In this document: in pieces, positions 7,127-16,585 of the stretch | How the letters are laid out: every line of letters begins with the position of its first letter | How positions within the stretch are numbered: the stretch's first letter is position 1 | DNA from: JAGWBF01 sp963663025 | GTDB lineage: Bacteria > Chloroflexota > Dehalococcoidia > Lucifugimonadales > JAGWBF01 | Direction: 5' to 3' | Assembly (NCBI GenBank): GCA_963663025.1 | Contig: OY760073.1 | Coordinates: forward strand, 124,001 to 188,000 | DNA length: 64,000 nucleotides | Notes under the pieces: generated by a model | Seen by the model: the letters and a program-made list of their open reading frames with translations, nothing else | The model's database searches: none | What the model was told of the DNA's origin: nothing | Made by a program: the position numbers and the translations under genes

Positions 7127-7708
7127 CTAGGTGCGCTCTATGACCCCGCAGGCGACGCGATCGCCCGTGTCCGACTCCTCTTCGCCGTAGGCGTCGGGCT
7201 TTTCGTGCACAATTATGGCGGAGCCGTCGTCGTCGAAGAGGGAATGGCGAGGACCTCCGTCCAGGATAACGCCCTCGGTGAAGAAGTCGGCACGGGCAGA
7301 ACCGTCGGAGGCGGCGTATATATTTGGCAGGTCGCCGCCGTGGCCCCCCGTCGATTCTCCGCGCTTCCAGGTTGGATGTACAAGTCCGTGCTCCGAATCC
7401 TCGGGATTGAAGTGATCGCCCGCGGCATCGAAGTCGGGTGTACAAGAGCCGGTCTCGTGAATGATGAAGGCGTGTCCCCCTGGCGCTAGACCGCTCACGT
7501 CTGCCATGACCAGGACCCCAGTGGGTGCCTGCCGGAAGGTAACCGTTCCCATGGCATCGCCGTCGGGAGAGTGCAGCGTGGCCGCAGCCGTCAGGCCTAC
7601 TGTGGGCTGAACGTCACCTCCGCGCTGGACGGTCAGCAAGAACACAGCGACGAATACGATGATCGCTATCGGTACTAGGAAAATAACCAGATAGTATCTT
7701 TTGGGCAT
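7127..7708 (-). CDS. Cu/Zn superoxide dismutase-like protein, membrane anchored, one copper ligand replaced
   Basis: A 193-residue SOD_Cu family protein with an uncleaved-looking N-terminal membrane anchor (YYLVIFLVPIAIIVFVAVF), so the domain should face outside the cytoplasmic membrane. Preserved elements: DHFNP with the bridging His, SEHG, GGHGGDL with zinc His and Asp, IIVHEKPD with a copper His, and DRVACGVI with the active-site Arg and disulfide Cys. The first motif, normally G-F-H-V-H-E, reads AFIIHETGSC here. The first of its two copper His ligands is therefore Ile. The copper site would have three His instead of four, so activity is doubtful. ATG 7708 follows GGGGAGGTGACCGAA. Confidence 0.87.
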   Translation of the reverse strand: MPKRYYLVIFLVPIAIIVFVAVFLLTVQRGGDVQPTVGLTAAATLHSPDGDAMGTVTFRQAPTGVLVMADVSGLAPGGHAFIIHETGSCTPDFDAAGDHFNPEDSEHGLVHPTWKRGESTGGHGGDLPNIYAASDGSARADFFTEGVILDGGPRHSLFDDDGSAIIVHEKPDAYGEEESDTGDRVACGVIERT

Positions 7709-8113
7709 TTCGGTCACCTCCCCGGCCCAATTGCCCTAGGAACGGCCGAGTCGCACGCCTCCCATCCGCGGGTTAGAGTCTTGCTTCTGTCGTGCCAAGA
7801 GGGAAAGGGAAGCTACAAGATAGCATCATTCTTTTCAATCTCACTATGGCCTCTTTGCCTCTTATAAGCATTGAGATTCTCAAAGTCTTGCAGTTGAGAC
7901 AAAGCCTGTCAAGGAAACCTAACGTGTTCGTTTTGATGATTTCGCCTTAGAGTGGGAACGGCAATAGAATCTCCCGAAGGCCCTCCGATCCGCTGCGCTG
8001 GGCCAGATAGCCCTCTCTGTTGTTGGCCTCAATGTCCTGTGCTACGATGATTGTTGGCCCTCTTTCAGGCCAATGGGAGCTGTCTATCCCGAACCTAGAG
8101 GGGCATCCTGTCC
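7709..8113. other. 405-base intergenic region before pyrB
   Basis: No gene is visible here on either strand. It must hold the divergent start signals for the SOD-like gene and for pyrB. A six-pair hairpin TTGGCC/GGCCAA (8054-8073) lies 40 bases before the pyrB ATG but lacks a T-run, so I cannot call it an attenuator. I do not see a PyrR-type binding motif. The centre (about 7800-7960) is AT-richer than the neighbouring genes. Confidence 0.5.
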
Positions 8114-9496
8114 ATGTACAGAGGCAGCTTGATCACCATCGAGGACCTGTCCACCAGCCAGATCGAAGATGTGCTCGACCTGGCCCAGGAGATGGAGAAT
8201 AACCGGGACAACTTTCGCGACGTAGCGTCCCACGTACTTATGGCCAACTTGTTCTTCGAACCCAGCACCCGCACGAGAGGTTCCTTCGAGTCGGCCATGA
8301 AACGCCTTGGAGGCGATGTGGTAGGCACTTCCGACGTTGGCTCTACCTCAATGACCAAGGGAGAGTCCCTGGCTGATACGGTCCGTATTTGGAGCAGCTA
8401 CGCCGACATGATGGTTATTCGGCACCCCTGGGAGGGGGCGGCCCGGCTGGCGTCCGAATACAGCGATGTTCCCGTCGTCAACGCCGGAGACGGCAGCCAC
8501 GAGCATCCCACCCAGACCCTGCTGGACCTGTACACCTTGCGCAAGGAGTTCGGGAGCCTCCGGGGCAAAAAGATTGTTCTCTGTGGAGACCTGAAGAACG
8601 GACGAACCGTCCACTCCCTGGTGTATGCCCTCCTTCGGTTCGGAGCCGTAATCATTTTCGTGCCGGGAGAAGGTCTGGGACTTCCCGACCACGTTATCCA
8701 CAAGATCGAGGCGGAATACCATCTCCCCATACAGCAGATACGCCATAAGGGGTTGGAGGCCCTGTATTCGCATAGCAGGGGAGGCCGGGAGGAGGTGGTG
8801 GACGCCATCTATATGACTCCCAGCCATCCTCACACCCTGACGTTGTTCGACTCCATGGACCTGCGCATGGAGAAGGGGGAGACCTTTGCACTCTACGCTA
8901 CCCGGCGGCAGGGGGAGAGGGAAGCCTCGGAGGCGAACGACCGGCCGGGGGCCTACCCTAGAATCGACAGCTCCATCCTCAGGATGTCCGACTTCTCCAA
9001 GGCCTTTGTGTTGCATCCCCTCCCCAGGGTGGATGAGCTCTCTCCCAGCATCGATGCCGACCCCCGGAGCAGGTACTTCCAGCAGGCCCGCAACGGAATT
9101 CCGGTGCGTATGGCCCTCATCGCCCTCATGCTGGGCTTGTACCCGTGGAGCAAGGCCTCTCGTGGAGACAAAGATGCTCCCCCACGGGGAGCAGTGTGGG
9201 ATGAGCCCGAGGAGATTTTCTGCGACAACCCCAATTGTGCGGCCACCCAGGAGAGCCAAAACGCGGCCCACAGCTTCACCATCTTCCAGCGCCCCTTCAT
9301 TCGCCTCGTGTGCGGCTACTGTGAGCGGGAGACTACACCGTCATACTTCTCCTACCCCTTCGGGGAGGTCTATCATCCGATGACCGATTTCCCCAAGGAA
9401 CGAGTGGATGCCGAGCGCTTCGGGTTTTACAGAGACACAGCGACCGCCCAAGCCAGGGGCTTGCGCCAACCCAAGAGGATAGACCAGGACGAATAG
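8114..9496 (+). CDS. pyrB: Aspartate carbamoyltransferase catalytic chain fused to a PyrI-type zinc domain
   Basis: Condenses carbamoyl phosphate with aspartate, the first committed step of pyrimidine synthesis. The catalytic chain occupies about residues 1-345: FFEPSTRTRGSF (carbamoyl-phosphate loop, STRTR at 51-55), TSMTKGESLADT, HPTQTLLDLYTL and FVLHPLPRVDEL. It carries a longer insert than Escherichia coli PyrB around residues 225-300. The last ~91 residues hold Cys370-x4-Cys375-x24-Cys400-x2-Cys403 within NPNCAATQ and VCGYCERE, almost the spacing of the zinc domain of the regulatory chain PyrI. The nucleotide-binding part of PyrI is absent. At 460 residues it is far longer than the usual ~310. 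It is followed 11 bases later by carA. Confidence 0.92.
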   Translation: MYRGSLITIEDLSTSQIEDVLDLAQEMENNRDNFRDVASHVLMANLFFEPSTRTRGSFESAMKRLGGDVVGTSDVGSTSMTKGESLADTVRIWSSYADMMVIRHPWEGAARLASEYSDVPVVNAGDGSHEHPTQTLLDLYTLRKEFGSLRGKKIVLCGDLKNGRTVHSLVYALLRFGAVIIFVPGEGLGLPDHVIHKIEAEYHLPIQQIRHKGLEALYSHSRGGREEVVDAIYMTPSHPHTLTLFDSMDLRMEKGETFALYATRRQGEREASEANDRPGAYPRIDSSILRMSDFSKAFVLHPLPRVDELSPSIDADPRSRYFQQARNGIPVRMALIALMLGLYPWSKASRGDKDAPPRGAVWDEPEEIFCDNPNCAATQESQNAAHSFTIFQRPFIRLVCGYCERETTPSYFSYPFGEVYHPMTDFPKERVDAERFGFYRDTATAQARGLRQPKRIDQDE

Positions 9497-9507
9497 GACG
9501 ATGGGGA

Positions 9508-10701
9508 ATGATTCAGGCAAACGATAGAAGTGGAGCGGCGCCCAAGGCCACCTACCTGGTGCTGGAGGACGGCTCCGTGTACCAGGGGGAGTCCTTTGGC
9601 GCCGACGTATCCGCCCACGGTGAGGTAGTCTTCAACACCGGGATGACGGGCTACCAGGAGGCGTTGACCGATCCCTCCTACGCCGGACAGATCGTTGTGC
9701 TCACTTATCCCCTTGTGGGCAACTACGGCACCAACAGCCGGGACGTTGAATCCAGGCAGGTCCAGGTAGCCGGATTTGTCGTCCGCGAGCACTGCGACAG
9801 CCCCAGCCACGCCCTGAGCGACGCTACCCTGCACCAGTTCTTGCAGGAAAGGGGCACCCCCGGCATATCCGGCGTGGATACCCGCTCCATTACGAAGAAG
9901 CTCCGCAGTCACGGGGTGATGATGGGGATGATCATCCCCGCCGACGAGGTGGATGAAGTTGACCCGGAGACCTGGAGGCAGGCATCCGAGGAAACGTCCA
10001 CGCGAATTGCCGAGGCGGCGCTGGCCCAGCTAGGGAACGTTGTCCCCTACGGAGATGTTGACTATGTGAGCAGGGTCACGACCGATGCCCCATACACCTG
10101 GGAGCCTGGGAGCGACCAAGCAGGTCGTAGGCCCCGCATCGTGGTGGGCGACTACGGTGTCAAGTACAACATCCTGCGCCTGCTGCACCAGAGGGGCTGC
10201 GAGGTGGTCACTGTGCCCTGCACAGCCTCCGCCGGGGAGGTGCTGGCGCTGGAGCCGTCGGGAGTGCTGCTGTCCCCCGGACCCGGGAACCCGGCCCTTC
10301 TCGGCTACATGGTGGAGAACGTGGGCCAGTTGATCGGGCAGGTGCCCCTGATGGGTATCTGCCTGGGCCACCAGATCGTCGCCAGGGCCTTGGGTGCATC
10401 CACCTTCAAGCTGAAGTTCGGCCACCGCGGGGCAAACCACTCGGTGCAGGATGTCAGCACGGGTCGCGTCTACATTACCGCCCAGAACCACGGCTATGCG
10501 GTAGAATTGGAAACTCTGCCCGAGGAGTTGGAAGTCACCCACCTGAATCTGAACGACGGTACCGTTGAGGGCCTCCGTCATCGCTCCCTTCCCGTTATCA
10601 CCATTCAGTACCACTCGGAGGCGTCCCCCGGCCCCCGGGACAACGAGTACCTCTTCGACCGCTTCCTAGACTTGGTAGCCGGTTCCCCTACCAGCCGCTA
10701 A
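9508..10701 (+). CDS. carA: Carbamoyl-phosphate synthase small (glutaminase) chain
   Basis: Provides ammonia from glutamine to CarB for carbamoyl phosphate. The N-terminal domain shows LVLEDGSVYQGESFG and VVFNTGMTGYQEALTDPSY. The class I glutamine amidotransferase domain has PLMGICLGHQIVA with the nucleophile Cys, FGHRGANHSV and QYHSEASPGP with the catalytic His and Glu. The 397-residue length is a little above average. ATG 9508 follows a GGACGATGGGG stretch. It is co-directional with pyrB; carB follows after a 137-residue unknown gene instead of directly. Confidence 0.96.
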   Translation: MIQANDRSGAAPKATYLVLEDGSVYQGESFGADVSAHGEVVFNTGMTGYQEALTDPSYAGQIVVLTYPLVGNYGTNSRDVESRQVQVAGFVVREHCDSPSHALSDATLHQFLQERGTPGISGVDTRSITKKLRSHGVMMGMIIPADEVDEVDPETWRQASEETSTRIAEAALAQLGNVVPYGDVDYVSRVTTDAPYTWEPGSDQAGRRPRIVVGDYGVKYNILRLLHQRGCEVVTVPCTASAGEVLALEPSGVLLSPGPGNPALLGYMVENVGQLIGQVPLMGICLGHQIVARALGASTFKLKFGHRGANHSVQDVSTGRVYITAQNHGYAVELETLPEELEVTHLNLNDGTVEGLRHRSLPVITIQYHSEASPGPRDNEYLFDRFLDLVAGSPTSR

Positions 10702-10876
10702 CTTCCCAATTTGGGCAAAAGACGTATTCGTTCCTATGGCGTCCCATGTTGCCTTGGTGAGAGAATCTTCGCTGTGCCTTGGCCAGCTATGGTTATAGGC
10801 GGTTAGTCGGTGTCGCACTGGGATAAATTTATGGGATTGCGCGATTTTTGGTACAGCTATTTATGGAGGTCCATTT

Positions 10877-11290
10877 ATGTCCTTTGCCCATTTCATACTG
10901 GAGGAGGGTGTGGAGTTGGAAATGGAGTCCGAGATAGGGGATGTCATAGTAGCTCTCGACACCGACGTCCCGGTCTTCTCCTATCAGGACTACGAGTTCC
11001 ACGTGAGGCCCAAGGGAGGCGTGGTCGGTTCCAATTGGAGGCTGGATGTCAAAGCTGCTGAGGACCGACGAGGAGAAAGCCCCTGGACATCTGTCGGTTT
11101 CATAGAAGTGGACAAGATGTCCGAAGGAGGCACCCGGCTCAGGGTACCTCCTTGGAACGAATGGAATGAATCTCATTCGAAGCTGTACGGGAAAGAGGGA
11201 GACCTCTTTGCCAGCTTCATCTTTCAGCTCCTGAACGCTTTTAAGGCGCGGGGGCTGGTTAACCTGCCAGCGCATCTGCCCACTTCCTGA
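10877..11290 (+). CDS. Unknown 137-residue protein between carA and carB
   Basis: No family recognised. The protein is acidic at the N-terminus (LEEGVELEMESEIGD) and looks like a soluble alpha/beta domain, with tryptophans in SNWRLDV, ESPWTSV and PPWNEWNE. There is no signal peptide or membrane segment. ATG 10877 lies behind TGGAGGTCCATTT, a good ribosome binding site, which supports expression. It is preceded by 175 bases without a gene, so it may have its own promoter. Its place between two subunits of one enzyme suggests late insertion into the pyrimidine operon. Confidence 0.65.
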   Translation: MSFAHFILEEGVELEMESEIGDVIVALDTDVPVFSYQDYEFHVRPKGGVVGSNWRLDVKAAEDRRGESPWTSVGFIEVDKMSEGGTRLRVPPWNEWNESHSKLYGKEGDLFASFIFQLLNAFKARGLVNLPAHLPTS

Positions 11291-11417
11291 AGCAGGCGGT
11301 ATCTCCGCGCTGGACCCCTTTACGTAATCGCAGCTCCCCCCTGCCGGGCGGTTATGCTCGCCTTGTGCCCCTAATGTGGACAGGGTAAGATACCCGACAG
11401 CAATTCGGGGAGTGGGA

Positions 11418-14400
11418 ATGGTTTCCAAGCCGTCCAAGGTGCTGGTGATAGGCTCCGGCGCCATCGTCATCGGCCAGGCAGCGGAGTTCGACTACGCCGG
11501 CACCCAAGCCTGCAAGGCCCTCCGCGAAGAAGGTGTTGAGACCGTCCTGGTCAACTCCAACCCCGCCACCATCATGACGGACCGGGACATCGCCGACATG
11601 GTGTACATCGAGCCCCTTACCGTCGATGTGATGGACCGGGTGCTGGCCCGGGAAAAGCCCGAGGGCATTCTTCCGACCTTGGGGGGACAGACCGGCCTCA
11701 ACCTGGCGGTGGATATAGCCCAAGCCGGCCTGCTGGAGAAGCACGATGTGCGCCTGCTGGGCACGCCCCTTGAGACCATTCGCAATGCCGAAGACCGGGA
11801 GCTGTTCCGCAATCTCCTGGCTGGCCTGGGAGAGCACCAACCCCCCAGCACCACCGTCGAGTCCATGGAAGAGGCCCGCATCATAGCCGGGCGCATGGGG
11901 CTGCCCCTGGTGATCCGCCCTGCCTACACGCTGGGTGGGACCGGCGGAGGCATCGCCAACAACACGGAGGAGTTCGAGTCCATAGTGGGCGGTGGATTGG
12001 CCGCCAGCCCTATTCACCAGGTGCTTGTGGAACGCTCCCTGGTGGGATGGAAGGAGATCGAGTTTGAGGTGATGCGGGACTCGGCCGACAACTGCATCAC
12101 CATCTGCAACATGGAGAACCTGGACCCCATGGGTGTGCACACCGGGGACAGCATCGTGGTCGCTCCCAGCCAGACCCTGTCAGACAAAGAGTACCAGATG
12201 CTCAGGTCGGCCAGCCTGCGTATAATCCGCGCCCTGGGCATCGAGGGGGGATGCAACATCCAGTTCGCCCTCCCTCCTCATCCCCTGGTGGCTGAGGCCA
12301 TCCCCGGCGAGTGGAAGCCCGACGCCCCCTACTACGTCATCGAGGTCAACCCCAGGGTGAGCCGCAGCTCTGCGCTGGCCAGCAAGGCGACCGGGTACCC
12401 CATAGCGCGGGTGGCAGCCAAGATTGCCGTTGGAAAGCACCTGGATGAGATACCTAACGCGGTCACCATGCGCACCAAGGCCGCTTTCGAGCCGGCCTTG
12501 GACTATTGCGTGGTCAAGATTCCCCGGTGGCCCTTCGACAAGTTTCCTGCCGGGGACCGTACGACCACAACACAGATGAAGGCCACTGGCGAGGTTATGG
12601 CCATAGACCGCAGCTTCGAGGCGGCCCTGCAGAAGGCCGTTCGCTCGCTGGAGATATCGGGGCGCTCCCTCATGTGGGAAGACCCGGCCTGGCGGGATGG
12701 CGAGAACGGGGGCACCCCGCCCAAGCCCCAGATTCCCACTGACATGCGCCTGTGGGAGGTAATGCATCTTCTGCGCAAGGGCATGGGCCCCACGGAAGCC
12801 TCCACCACGACCCTTATCGATCCCTGGTTCATCCACGCCCTGTCCCGGATAGTGGAGATGGAGGGTCGCCTTCTGAGCGAGTCCCTCACGCCGGACCTAC
12901 TCTGGAAAGCGAAGCGCCTGGGTTTCTCTGACATCCAGGTGGGGACCATGGCTGACAAGCTGGATGAGCAGGTGCGGGAGCTGCGCCACCGTTGGAACAT
13001 CACCCCGGTGTACAAGATGGTGGACACCTGCGCGGCCGAGTTCGAGGCGGTCACGCCCTACTACTACAGCACCTACGAGCAGGAGAACGAAGCTCCTCCC
13101 CTGGACGGGCCCAAGGCCCTGGTAGTGGGAAGCGGACCGATCCGCATCGGCCAGGGCATCGAGTTCGACTATTGCAGCGTTCACGCCGCCTGGGCACTGG
13201 GAGCTGAGAACGTCCAGAGCATCCTGGTAAACTCCAACCCGGAGACCGTATCCACCGACTTCGACACCAGCAGCCGACTGTACTTCGAGCCCCTGGACGA
13301 AGAGGGACTGCGGGACATCATCGAAAACGAAACGGGCGAAGGCTCCCCGCCTCCGTCTCTGGTGCAGTTCGGTGGACAGACCGCCATAAACCTATCCCAG
13401 AGCCTGGACCGGGCCGGGCTTCCCATCCTGGGGTCGGGCGCCGAGGCTATCGACATCGCCTCGGACCGCCATAAGTTTGAAGAGTTCCTTTCCCGCCTGG
13501 GCATCCCCCAGCCCCCGGGGGCCGGGGTGTCCTCGGTGGAGGAGGCCCTGAGGGTCGCCCAGGACATCGGCTACCCCGTCGTAGTACGCCCCAGCTACGT
13601 GCTAGGCGGCCGCGCCATGGAGATCGTCCAGAACGCAACCGAGCTGATCCGCTACCTTTCCATGGCAACGGAGGTGGGCCAAGGCAAGCCCGTGCTCATC
13701 GACAAGTACATGGAAGGCAAGGAGTGCGAAGTCGATGCCATCTGCGACGGCCAGGAGGTCCTGGTCCCGGGCATCATGGAGCACATAGAGCGGGCGGGCG
13801 TCCACAGCGGCGATTCCATGGCCATATACCCCGGCCTGAACCTGTCCCCCAAAGAGGTGGATACCATAGTCGATTACACGACCCGCATCGGGATGGGCCT
13901 TGGTGTGCTGGGGCTTATGAACATCCAGTTCGTCATCCTGGGAGGTCCCCCCTACCGCAGTCCCAGGCAGCCCAGGGAGACGGACGGGGAGACCTCGGTC
14001 TATGTCCTGGAGGTCAACCCCCGTTCCAGCAGGACGGTCCCCTTTATCTCCAAGGTTACGGGAGTGCCCGTTGTCAACCTGGCCACCCGGGCCATGCTGG
14101 GCAGGACCCTGAGGGAGATGGGCTACAAGGGCGGGCTGTGGAAACGCCAGAGCGTAACGGCCGTCAAGGCCCCCGTGTTCTCCATGTCTAAGCTTATCGG
14201 CGTGGACTGGTACATGGGGCCGGAGATGAAGTCCACGGGCGAGGTTATGGGGGTTGACGAGGAGTTCCCGCCGGCCCTGGCCAAGGCCCTGAAGGCGGCG
14301 GGGCTGACCCTGAGCCCCGGCAGCGGAGTGCTGCTCAGCATTGCCGACAAGGACAAGGCCGAAGCTACCGCCCTCGTCCACGAGATCATTCAGGCGGGAC

Positions 14401-14717
14401 TGAAGGTCTATGCCACTGAGGGGACGGCCGCCATGGTGGAGGCCATGGGCGCCCCGGTCACCCTGATCACCAAGAAGCTCAGCGAAGGCCATCCCAACGT
14501 GGTGGACGTCATCAACGAGGGCTTGGTTGGCGGGGTCATCAACACCGTGACGGGGGTCGCCGCCACCCTGCGGGACGGGTTCTACATCCGACGGGCTGCC
14601 GTCGAGAAGCGCATCCCCTGCTTCACCTCCCTGGACACCGCCCGGGCTGCGGTGGAAAGCCTGCTGATGGACCACACCTCCTACAGCGTCAAGCGCATCG
14701 AAGAGTACCTGGAATAG
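11418..14717 (+). CDS. carB: Carbamoyl-phosphate synthase large chain
   Basis: Makes carbamoyl phosphate from bicarbonate, two ATP and ammonia channelled from CarA. The two homologous halves are clear: KVLVIGSGAIVIGQAAEFDY and ALVVGSGPIRIGQGIEFDY. ATP-grasp motifs occur in each half (VEVNPRVSRSSALASKATGY and VLEVNPRSSRTVPFISKVTG). The C-terminal ~150 residues form the MGS-like allosteric domain (KVYATEGTAAMVEAMG). It is 1099 residues, the normal length. I chose ATG 11418 behind GGGGAGTGGGA because homologues begin just before KVLVIGSG; the frame is open 14 codons further upstream. Confidence 0.97.
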   Translation: MVSKPSKVLVIGSGAIVIGQAAEFDYAGTQACKALREEGVETVLVNSNPATIMTDRDIADMVYIEPLTVDVMDRVLAREKPEGILPTLGGQTGLNLAVDIAQAGLLEKHDVRLLGTPLETIRNAEDRELFRNLLAGLGEHQPPSTTVESMEEARIIAGRMGLPLVIRPAYTLGGTGGGIANNTEEFESIVGGGLAASPIHQVLVERSLVGWKEIEFEVMRDSADNCITICNMENLDPMGVHTGDSIVVAPSQTLSDKEYQMLRSASLRIIRALGIEGGCNIQFALPPHPLVAEAIPGEWKPDAPYYVIEVNPRVSRSSALASKATGYPIARVAAKIAVGKHLDEIPNAVTMRTKAAFEPALDYCVVKIPRWPFDKFPAGDRTTTTQMKATGEVMAIDRSFEAALQKAVRSLEISGRSLMWEDPAWRDGENGGTPPKPQIPTDMRLWEVMHLLRKGMGPTEASTTTLIDPWFIHALSRIVEMEGRLLSESLTPDLLWKAKRLGFSDIQVGTMADKLDEQVRELRHRWNITPVYKMVDTCAAEFEAVTPYYYSTYEQENEAPPLDGPKALVVGSGPIRIGQGIEFDYCSVHAAWALGAENVQSILVNSNPETVSTDFDTSSRLYFEPLDEEGLRDIIENETGEGSPPPSLVQFGGQTAINLSQSLDRAGLPILGSGAEAIDIASDRHKFEEFLSRLGIPQPPGAGVSSVEEALRVAQDIGYPVVVRPSYVLGGRAMEIVQNATELIRYLSMATEVGQGKPVLIDKYMEGKECEVDAICDGQEVLVPGIMEHIERAGVHSGDSMAIYPGLNLSPKEVDTIVDYTTRIGMGLGVLGLMNIQFVILGGPPYRSPRQPRETDGETSVYVLEVNPRSSRTVPFISKVTGVPVVNLATRAMLGRTLREMGYKGGLWKRQSVTAVKAPVFSMSKLIGVDWYMGPEMKSTGEVMGVDEEFPPALAKALKAAGLTLSPGSGVLLSIADKDKAEATALVHEIIQAGLKVYATEGTAAMVEAMGAPVTLITKKLSEGHPNVVDVINEGLVGGVINTVTGVAATLRDGFYIRRAAVEKRIPCFTSLDTARAAVESLLMDHTSYSVKRIEEYLE

Positions 14718-14784
14718 CCCCGGCGGTCCAGCATCCGGAGTTCCGGGGGCGGTAACCCCCTATCTGTGGTAGGATGGGGCGGAC

Positions 14785-15360
14785 GTGGAAGAAGAACACA
14801 CCCAGCTAGACCAAGCAGCCGAATCCCCACACACAGCCCGTCATGTTCGTTGGCTTCCCCTAGCCGAGGGGGAGATAACGTTGCAGCACTTCTCTTCCGA
14901 GCGCGGCGTGGTGGACAGCATCCCGGCCACCGGCGATGTGCTGGTGTTCACCAACCGGCGGGTTATATCCTTCGCCGAGTCCGGCGACCGCAGGGAAGTA
15001 GCGGTGGCCCCCCTGGCTGAAGTTACCGGGGCATCTGTAAAGTACGGCAGCCGTACCCCTCGCGACATGTACCAGGGCCCCATCCTCATCATCCTGGCCA
15101 TCTTCGTATTTGTGGCCAGCTATGTTCTCCACCAGGAAACGCTGGCCTACGTCCTCGCCGGCGGGCTGGCTGTCATAGGCGGCTTGCTGACCCTCAGGAG
15201 CCTACTGTGGGAAGAGGAGGGGGAGCTGAAGTTCCAGGGCCCCGGAGTCGATGTGAGCTGCACCTTCCGAGGCCGCAGGGCGGGGAGCGACGTCCGGCAG
15301 ATGGTCAACAGGTTTTTCGAGCTGAAGCAGGCCGGAAGGTACGGCCGCAGCATCTGGTAG
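14785..15360 (+). CDS. Membrane protein with PH-like N-terminal domain, unknown
   Basis: A 191-residue protein starting at GTG 14785. The N-terminal ~90 residues resemble a bacterial PH-like domain (DVLVFTNRRVISF, then a basic strand and VAPLAEVTGASVKYG). Two membrane segments follow around residues 100-140 (ILIILAIFVFVASYVL and TLAYVLAGGLAVIGGLLTL). The C-terminal part is a short cytoplasmic-type strand region ending in a helix, VRQMVNRFFELKQAG. The function is unknown; such proteins are often general membrane-associated factors. It is convergent with tsaD, whose stop lies eight bases away. Confidence 0.65.
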   Translation: MEEEHTQLDQAAESPHTARHVRWLPLAEGEITLQHFSSERGVVDSIPATGDVLVFTNRRVISFAESGDRREVAVAPLAEVTGASVKYGSRTPRDMYQGPILIILAIFVFVASYVLHQETLAYVLAGGLAVIGGLLTLRSLLWEEEGELKFQGPGVDVSCTFRGRRAGSDVRQMVNRFFELKQAGRYGRSIW

Positions 15361-15367
15361 CCGGGGC

Positions 15368-16414
15368 CTACAGGGACAGGCCCGGGTCCACGTCCAGGTC
15401 CAGGGAGTCTCCCCGCCCCTTGGAGTAGTGGTAGTAGCCGGACGCCGCGATCATAGCGCCGTTGTCTGTGCACAATACGGGCGGGGGTATCAGGGCGGGC
15501 AGGCTGGACTGGCGCACCATCTCCTGTCGCAGCAGGGCGTTTGCCGCCACACCCCCACCCAGGATCACCCCTTTGGCGCCCACCATGTCGGCCGCTTCCA
15601 GGGTCTTGTACACAAGGACATCCACCACCGACTCCTGGAAGGCTGACGCCATTTCACCTATGAGGCGGTCGCTGTCTTCCACTAGGGACTCATCGGGAGG
15701 GTAAACCCCCGACTGTTGTGCCCGCCGGAGCAGGGCGGTCTTTATGCCGCTGAAGCTGAAGTCCCGGCTTCCCCTTAGCCATGACCGGGGGAGCTGCTCG
15801 GCGTGGTGAACGCCCGCGGACTTTCGCTGAATCTCGGGTCCGCCCGGAAAGCCGAGGCCCAGGATACGGGCCGCCTTGTCGAATGCCTCCCCGGCCGCAT
15901 CGTCACGGGTGCGTCCCAGGAGCTGGTATTCGCCATATCCCTCCATGAGCACCAGGTCGGTGTGCCCTCCCGAGGCAATGAGGCAGACCAGGGGGAAGCC
16001 GGGATCGGCGCTGGGGTTCGAGATTTCCTCCTCGGGCTTGCTGTTGAGCCAAGCCGCGAAGATGTGGCCCTCCAGGTGGTTGATGCCCAGCAGAGGAATA
16101 TCCAGGGAGAAGGCTATCGCCTTGGCGGCGTTCAGCCCCACCAGCAGGGAACCGGCCAAGCCGGGGCCGCTGGTCACAGCGACGGCATCCAGGTCTTCGA
16201 ATCGGGTCCCCGCATCTTCCAGTGCCTTCTCTATTGCCGGGCACATCTGGAGAACGTGTTGCCTGGAGGCAACCTCGGGGACCACGCCCCCGTACCGGGC
16301 GTGAAGCTCCACCTGGGAAGAGATCACGTTTGACAGCAGCTTGACGCCGTCTTCCACCACGGAGGCGGCCGTCTCGTCGCAGGAGGTCTCGATGCCCAGA
16401 ATCCTGGTCGGCAT
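15368..16414 (-). CDS. tsaD: tRNA N6-adenosine threonylcarbamoyltransferase
   Basis: Transfers the threonylcarbamoyl group to A37 of ANN-decoding tRNAs (t6A synthesis). The 348-residue protein begins MPTRILGIETSCDETAASV, the family signature. Metal-binding HLEGHIFAAW, SGGHTDL, the DDAAGEAFDKAAR loop and GGVAANALLR are all present. The start is ATG 16414. The same frame stays open upstream, antisense to polA, for more than 600 codons; that part has no protein-like features and is not counted. It is divergent from polA with 171 bases between them. Confidence 0.96.
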   Translation of the reverse strand: MPTRILGIETSCDETAASVVEDGVKLLSNVISSQVELHARYGGVVPEVASRQHVLQMCPAIEKALEDAGTRFEDLDAVAVTSGPGLAGSLLVGLNAAKAIAFSLDIPLLGINHLEGHIFAAWLNSKPEEEISNPSADPGFPLVCLIASGGHTDLVLMEGYGEYQLLGRTRDDAAGEAFDKAARILGLGFPGGPEIQRKSAGVHHAEQLPRSWLRGSRDFSFSGIKTALLRRAQQSGVYPPDESLVEDSDRLIGEMASAFQESVVDVLVYKTLEAADMVGAKGVILGGGVAANALLRQEMVRQSSLPALIPPPVLCTDNGAMIAASGYYHYSKGRGDSLDLDVDPGLSL

Positions 16415-16585
16415 TACCAGCAGATGATATGGGGGCGCTAAGCCTCCGTCAACACAGCCCGCTCTCGTTGGGGCGCATGAGGGGCGAGGACCGGCGTGTT
16501 GTATAATGCGGTTGGGTTGCGTGGGGCCTGAACTCAGCCGTCCGCCGGGCTCCCACCCCGACTTCCTTCCTGCCGGTGGTGCGTA

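Noticed and set aside
8054..8073. Hairpin before pyrB as a pyrimidine attenuator.
   Set aside because: The stem is only six pairs, there is no T-run and no leader peptide or anti-terminator alternative is visible.
13602..14675. 357-codon minus-strand frame inside carB.
   Set aside because: Antisense shadow of a highly conserved gene, with no protein-like motifs.
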